Below, one piece after another: positions 6,452-7,376 of a DNA stretch of 7,376 bases (the first letter of the stretch is position 1; the number at the start of each line of letters is the position of its first letter). Where the stretch lies: positions 1 through 7,376 of the forward strand of contig CALWXY010000122.1 in the NCBI GenBank assembly GCA_944385595.1, in the 5' to 3' direction. The notes under the pieces were generated by a model. It did no database searches. It was not told where the DNA came from and worked only from the letters and a program-made list of their open reading frames with translations. The position numbers and the translations under genes are program-made. The stretch comes from an uncultured Oscillospiraceae bacterium. Its GTDB lineage: Bacteria; Bacillota; Clostridia; Oscillospirales; Oscillospiraceae.

Positions 6452-6456
6452 CCCCC
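6452..6456 (-). promoter_or_regulatory. Ribosome binding site supporting the GTG start of the SLH protease
   Basis: GGGGG (in GGGGGTG) lies 7 nt before the GTG at 6442-6444. It is weaker than the GGAGG sites elsewhere in the window. It is the only purine-rich stretch suitably placed before the signal peptide, and it lies downstream of the predicted promoter, which argues against the longer reading frame that opens at 6564. Confidence 0.55.
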
Positions 6457-6483
6457 ATGATGGATTCGCCGGGATACGACAAC

Positions 6484-6512
6484 AGTATAGCACAGCCGGA
6501 CTGCTCTTAAAA
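6484..6512 (-). promoter_or_regulatory. Promoter of the SLH protease gene (extended -10 type)
   Basis: A -10 box TATACT (6489-6484) is preceded by TGC, giving an extended -10 (TGnTATACT). The hexamer 17 nt upstream, TTTTAA (6512-6507), is only a weak -35 match; extended -10 promoters tolerate this. Transcription would start near 6477 and give a leader of about 33 nt to the GTG codon. It lies in the 168-nt gap between the protease and the divergent cotJ operon. Confidence 0.55.
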
Positions 6513-6575
6513 TAGAAAAAGCAAAAAAATCCGACGCGCCGCACCGCCCTCGCGCCGCCCACATAGCATGGGATG

Positions 6576-6587
6576 ACGGACGTCCGT
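6576..6587. repeat. Perfect 12-nt palindrome upstream of the cotJ operon
   Basis: ACGGACGTCCGT is a perfect inverted repeat, 13 nt before the cotJ ribosome site and between the two divergent genes. It could be an operator for a dimeric regulator. No T-run follows on either strand, so it is not a terminator. A 12-nt palindrome in GC-rich DNA can also occur by chance. No convincing sigma-E or sigma-K promoter was found next to it. Confidence 0.35.
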
Positions 6588-6612
6588 ACAGAGAATTGAC
6601 AGGAGGATAACA

Positions 6613-7065
6613 GTGGATTCAAATAGCTGTGAATACACCAAAGGCACTCTGCCCGGCTGCGCGCCGCTTGCGCTGGCCTATGTGCCGATGCAGCAGTCGT
6701 CGAAGCCCGCTTACCCGGCGCAGGACGCGCTGAAGCGCGGCACGCTCTTCCCCGCCCTCGACCTGCCGTTCATGAACATCGTGAACAAGGATGCGCTGGG
6801 CAACACCCCGCTCGCCGAGCTGATGGCGCTCGACTTCGTGTGCAACGAGCTTGCACTCTATCTCGACACCCACAAGGACGACAAAGAGGCTTTTGAGACC
6901 TACAAGAGCTTTCTCAAGCTCGCCGCGGAGGCCCAGAGCAAATACGTCGAGAAATACGGCCCGGTGACCCACGCCGACATGGCCGATATGGGCAGCTTTA
7001 CCTGGCTCAGCGACCCCTGGCCCTGGAACTACAGCTCCGACAGCTCGACTCAGGAGGCGAAATAA
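6613..7065 (+). CDS. cotJA-cotJB: Spore coat-associated CotJA-CotJB fusion protein
   Basis: In Bacillus, cotJA, cotJB and cotJC form a mother-cell operon whose products are built into the spore coat, CotJA and CotJC depending on each other. Here one 150-residue protein contains both small proteins. Residues 14-55 are CotJA-like (P-L-A-L-A-Y-V-P-M-Q-Q at 18-28, A-L-K-R-G-T-L-F-P-A-L-D-L-P-F at 39-53). Residues 66-140 are CotJB-like (L-A-L-Y-L-D-T-H at 80-87, V-E-K-Y-G-P-V at 112-118, D-P-W-P-W-N-Y at 134-140). A linker of about 10 residues joins them, with no internal ribosome site or restart at the junction. The GTG start has AGGAGG (6601-6606) 6 nt upstream. The stop overlaps the cotJC start by one base. 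Expression is presumably sporulation-specific, but no sigma-E promoter could be assigned. Confidence 0.85.
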   Translation: MDSNSCEYTKGTLPGCAPLALAYVPMQQSSKPAYPAQDALKRGTLFPALDLPFMNIVNKDALGNTPLAELMALDFVCNELALYLDTHKDDKEAFETYKSFLKLAAEAQSKYVEKYGPVTHADMADMGSFTWLSDPWPWNYSSDSSTQEAK

Positions 7066-7265
7066 TGTTTGTATATGAGAAAAAGCTCCAGTATCCCGTG
7101 CGGATAAAGAACACGAACCCCGCGCTCGCGAAGTTCATCATCAGCCAGTACGGCGGGCCGGACGGCGAGCTGGGCGCCTCGCTGCGCTATCTCAGCCAGC
7201 GCTACTCCATGCCCTACGCCGAGCTCAAAGGCGTGCTGACCGATATAGGCACCGAGGGGTCATAA
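7065..7265 (+). CDS. cotJC: CotJC N-terminal fragment (manganese-catalase family), interrupted
   Basis: CotJC is a spore-coat protein of about 190 residues related to manganese catalase. The first 64 residues match closely: M-F-V-Y-E-K-K-L-Q-Y-P-V, then Q-Y-G-G-P-D-G-E-L at 28-36, L-R-Y-L-S-Q-R-Y at 40-47 and D-I-G-T-E at 60-64. The family continues T-E-E-L-A-H-L-E at this point, but here it reads T-E-G-S-stop. E35, equivalent to the first metal-ligand Glu of manganese catalase, is kept; the second Glu and the His ligand are lost. None of the three forward frames downstream resumes CotJC, so this is replacement by other DNA and not a simple frameshift. The ATG has AGGAGG (7052-7057) 7 nt upstream and overlaps the cotJA-cotJB stop (TAATG). 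Up to the break the gene looks well preserved, which suits a recent or reversible insertion. Confidence 0.85.
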   Translation: MFVYEKKLQYPVRIKNTNPALAKFIISQYGGPDGELGASLRYLSQRYSMPYAELKGVLTDIGTEGS

Positions 7266-7376
7266 TGACACCCTCTTTTGCGGTGGAGGCTCGTAATGGA
7301 CTCCAATACAAAGCGCCACTTGGCGGGGAGCAGATTCAATCGTATTTCCAGACGTCGATTTGGATACACGATTATG
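7214..7376 (-). CDS. Probable large serine recombinase, C-terminal end only
   Basis: This minus-strand frame enters from the right edge and gives 53 residues before a TAG at 7216-7214. The part from the new DNA begins I-I-V-Y-P-N-R-R-L-E-I-R-L-N-L. That alternating strand with V-Y-P-(D/N)-x-R-(L/I)-E-I-R closely resembles the C-terminal segment of large serine recombinases found on clostridial integrative elements, from memory. The last 13 sense codons and the stop are antisense cotJC sequence, so the end of the protein is supplied by the host gene. A recombinase converging on the 5' half of a split sporulation gene is the layout expected of skin-like elements. The catalytic domain is outside the window, so the family cannot be confirmed. 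Two plus-strand frames are also open here, and one has a fair ribosome site. Confidence 0.45.
   Translation of the reverse strand, partial: IIVYPNRRLEIRLNLLPAKWRFVLESITSLHRKRGCHYDPSVPISVSTPLSSA
7257..7376. mobile_element. Left end of an element inserted in cotJC (partial)
   Basis: CotJC homology stops at ACC-GAG-G (about 7251-7257), where a GAG-CTG continuation is expected. The following DNA differs in composition: 36 of the last 76 bases are G or C, against 37 of 60 in 7201-7260. An 11-nt perfect palindrome, GTCATAATGAC (7259-7269), lies right at the edge and could belong to a recombinase half-site. Together with the recombinase-like frame, this suggests an integrated element whose left attachment site is within cotJC codons 63-65. 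An insertion sequence, or a chimeric assembly join, remains possible because the right end is not visible. Confidence 0.5.
7259..7269. repeat. 11-nt palindrome at the cotJC junction
   Basis: GTCATAATGAC is a perfect inverted repeat around a single central base, starting within 2-3 nt of the loss of CotJC homology. Serine recombinase sites and insertion-sequence ends commonly carry short inverted repeats at such edges. Its matching partner, if any, would be at the far end of the element, outside the window. Confidence 0.4.

Noticed and set aside
6445..6564. N-terminal extension of the SLH protease to 6564.
   Set aside because: It would start upstream of the likely promoter and place about 40 charged residues before the signal peptide.
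6541..6600. Sporulation promoter for cotJ (CATAGCATG at 6562 as a sigma-K -10, or CGTACAGA at 6585 as a sigma-E -10).
   Set aside because: No matching -35 at the right distance for sigma-E, the second candidate would start almost at the ribosome site, and the sigma-K match rests on very few fixed bases.
7314..7325. Small inverted repeat CGCCA-CT-TGGCG in the inserted DNA.
   Set aside because: Five base pairs with a two-base loop and no T-run; too small to interpret.
7258..7376. Simple frameshift in cotJC.
   Set aside because: None of the three forward frames after 7258 gives the expected E-L-A-H-L-E continuation, so the sequence itself has changed.
7265..7376. Plus-strand frame from ATG 7265 (37 codons, open to the edge) as a translationally coupled gene after cotJC.
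   Set aside because: It has a possible GAGGGG site but the residues match nothing I recognise, and it competes with a better minus-strand candidate; too short to support.

Overview
The window comes from a fairly GC-rich, spore-forming Firmicute of the class Clostridia, most likely an Oscillospirales/Ruminococcaceae-type gut bacterium. Support is the cotJ spore-coat operon, the clostridial flavour of the purine enzymes (PurN with an F-C-G-K-G-Y-Y-G loop, PurD with V-V-A-P-D-D-P-L-V), SLH-domain surface anchoring and strong AGGAGG-type ribosome sites. Genus-level placement is inference.

Positions 1-4739, minus strand: a tightly packed de novo purine (IMP) operon read purE-purC-purF-purM-purN-purD; purD runs off the left edge. 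Spacings are 20, 37, 3, -7 and 20 nt, so it is almost certainly one transcript. purE supplies the AIR carboxylation product, purC makes SAICAR, purF makes phosphoribosylamine, purM closes the AIR ring, purN formylates GAR and purD makes GAR. purH, purL/purQ and purK are not in the window. The PurF has lost the canonical glutaminase residues while keeping its PRPP loop and Fe-S cysteines.

Positions 4740-4893: the operon control region. A near-consensus sigma-A promoter (4865-4893) is followed by a leader of about 118 nt with a 15-nt imperfect direct repeat and an intrinsic-terminator-like hairpin (4763-4801) just before the purE ribosome site. This looks like an attenuator or an unrecognised riboswitch.

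Positions 4957-6444, minus strand: an exported subtilisin-like serine protease with three C-terminal SLH repeats and its own promoter. It is probably a cell-surface enzyme unrelated to purine synthesis.

Positions 6613-7265, plus strand: the cotJ operon. CotJA and CotJB are fused in one reading frame. CotJC (manganese-catalase family) begins 1 nt overlapped but is cut off after about 65 residues, in the middle of its conserved metal-binding motif. From about 7257 the sequence changes character and becomes less GC-rich. On the minus strand it carries an open frame that looks like the C-terminal end of a large serine recombinase pointing back at cotJC. The best reading is the left edge of an intervening element, comparable to the sigK skin element, inserted in cotJC. 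The window ends 119 bases into it, so its nature is not settled.
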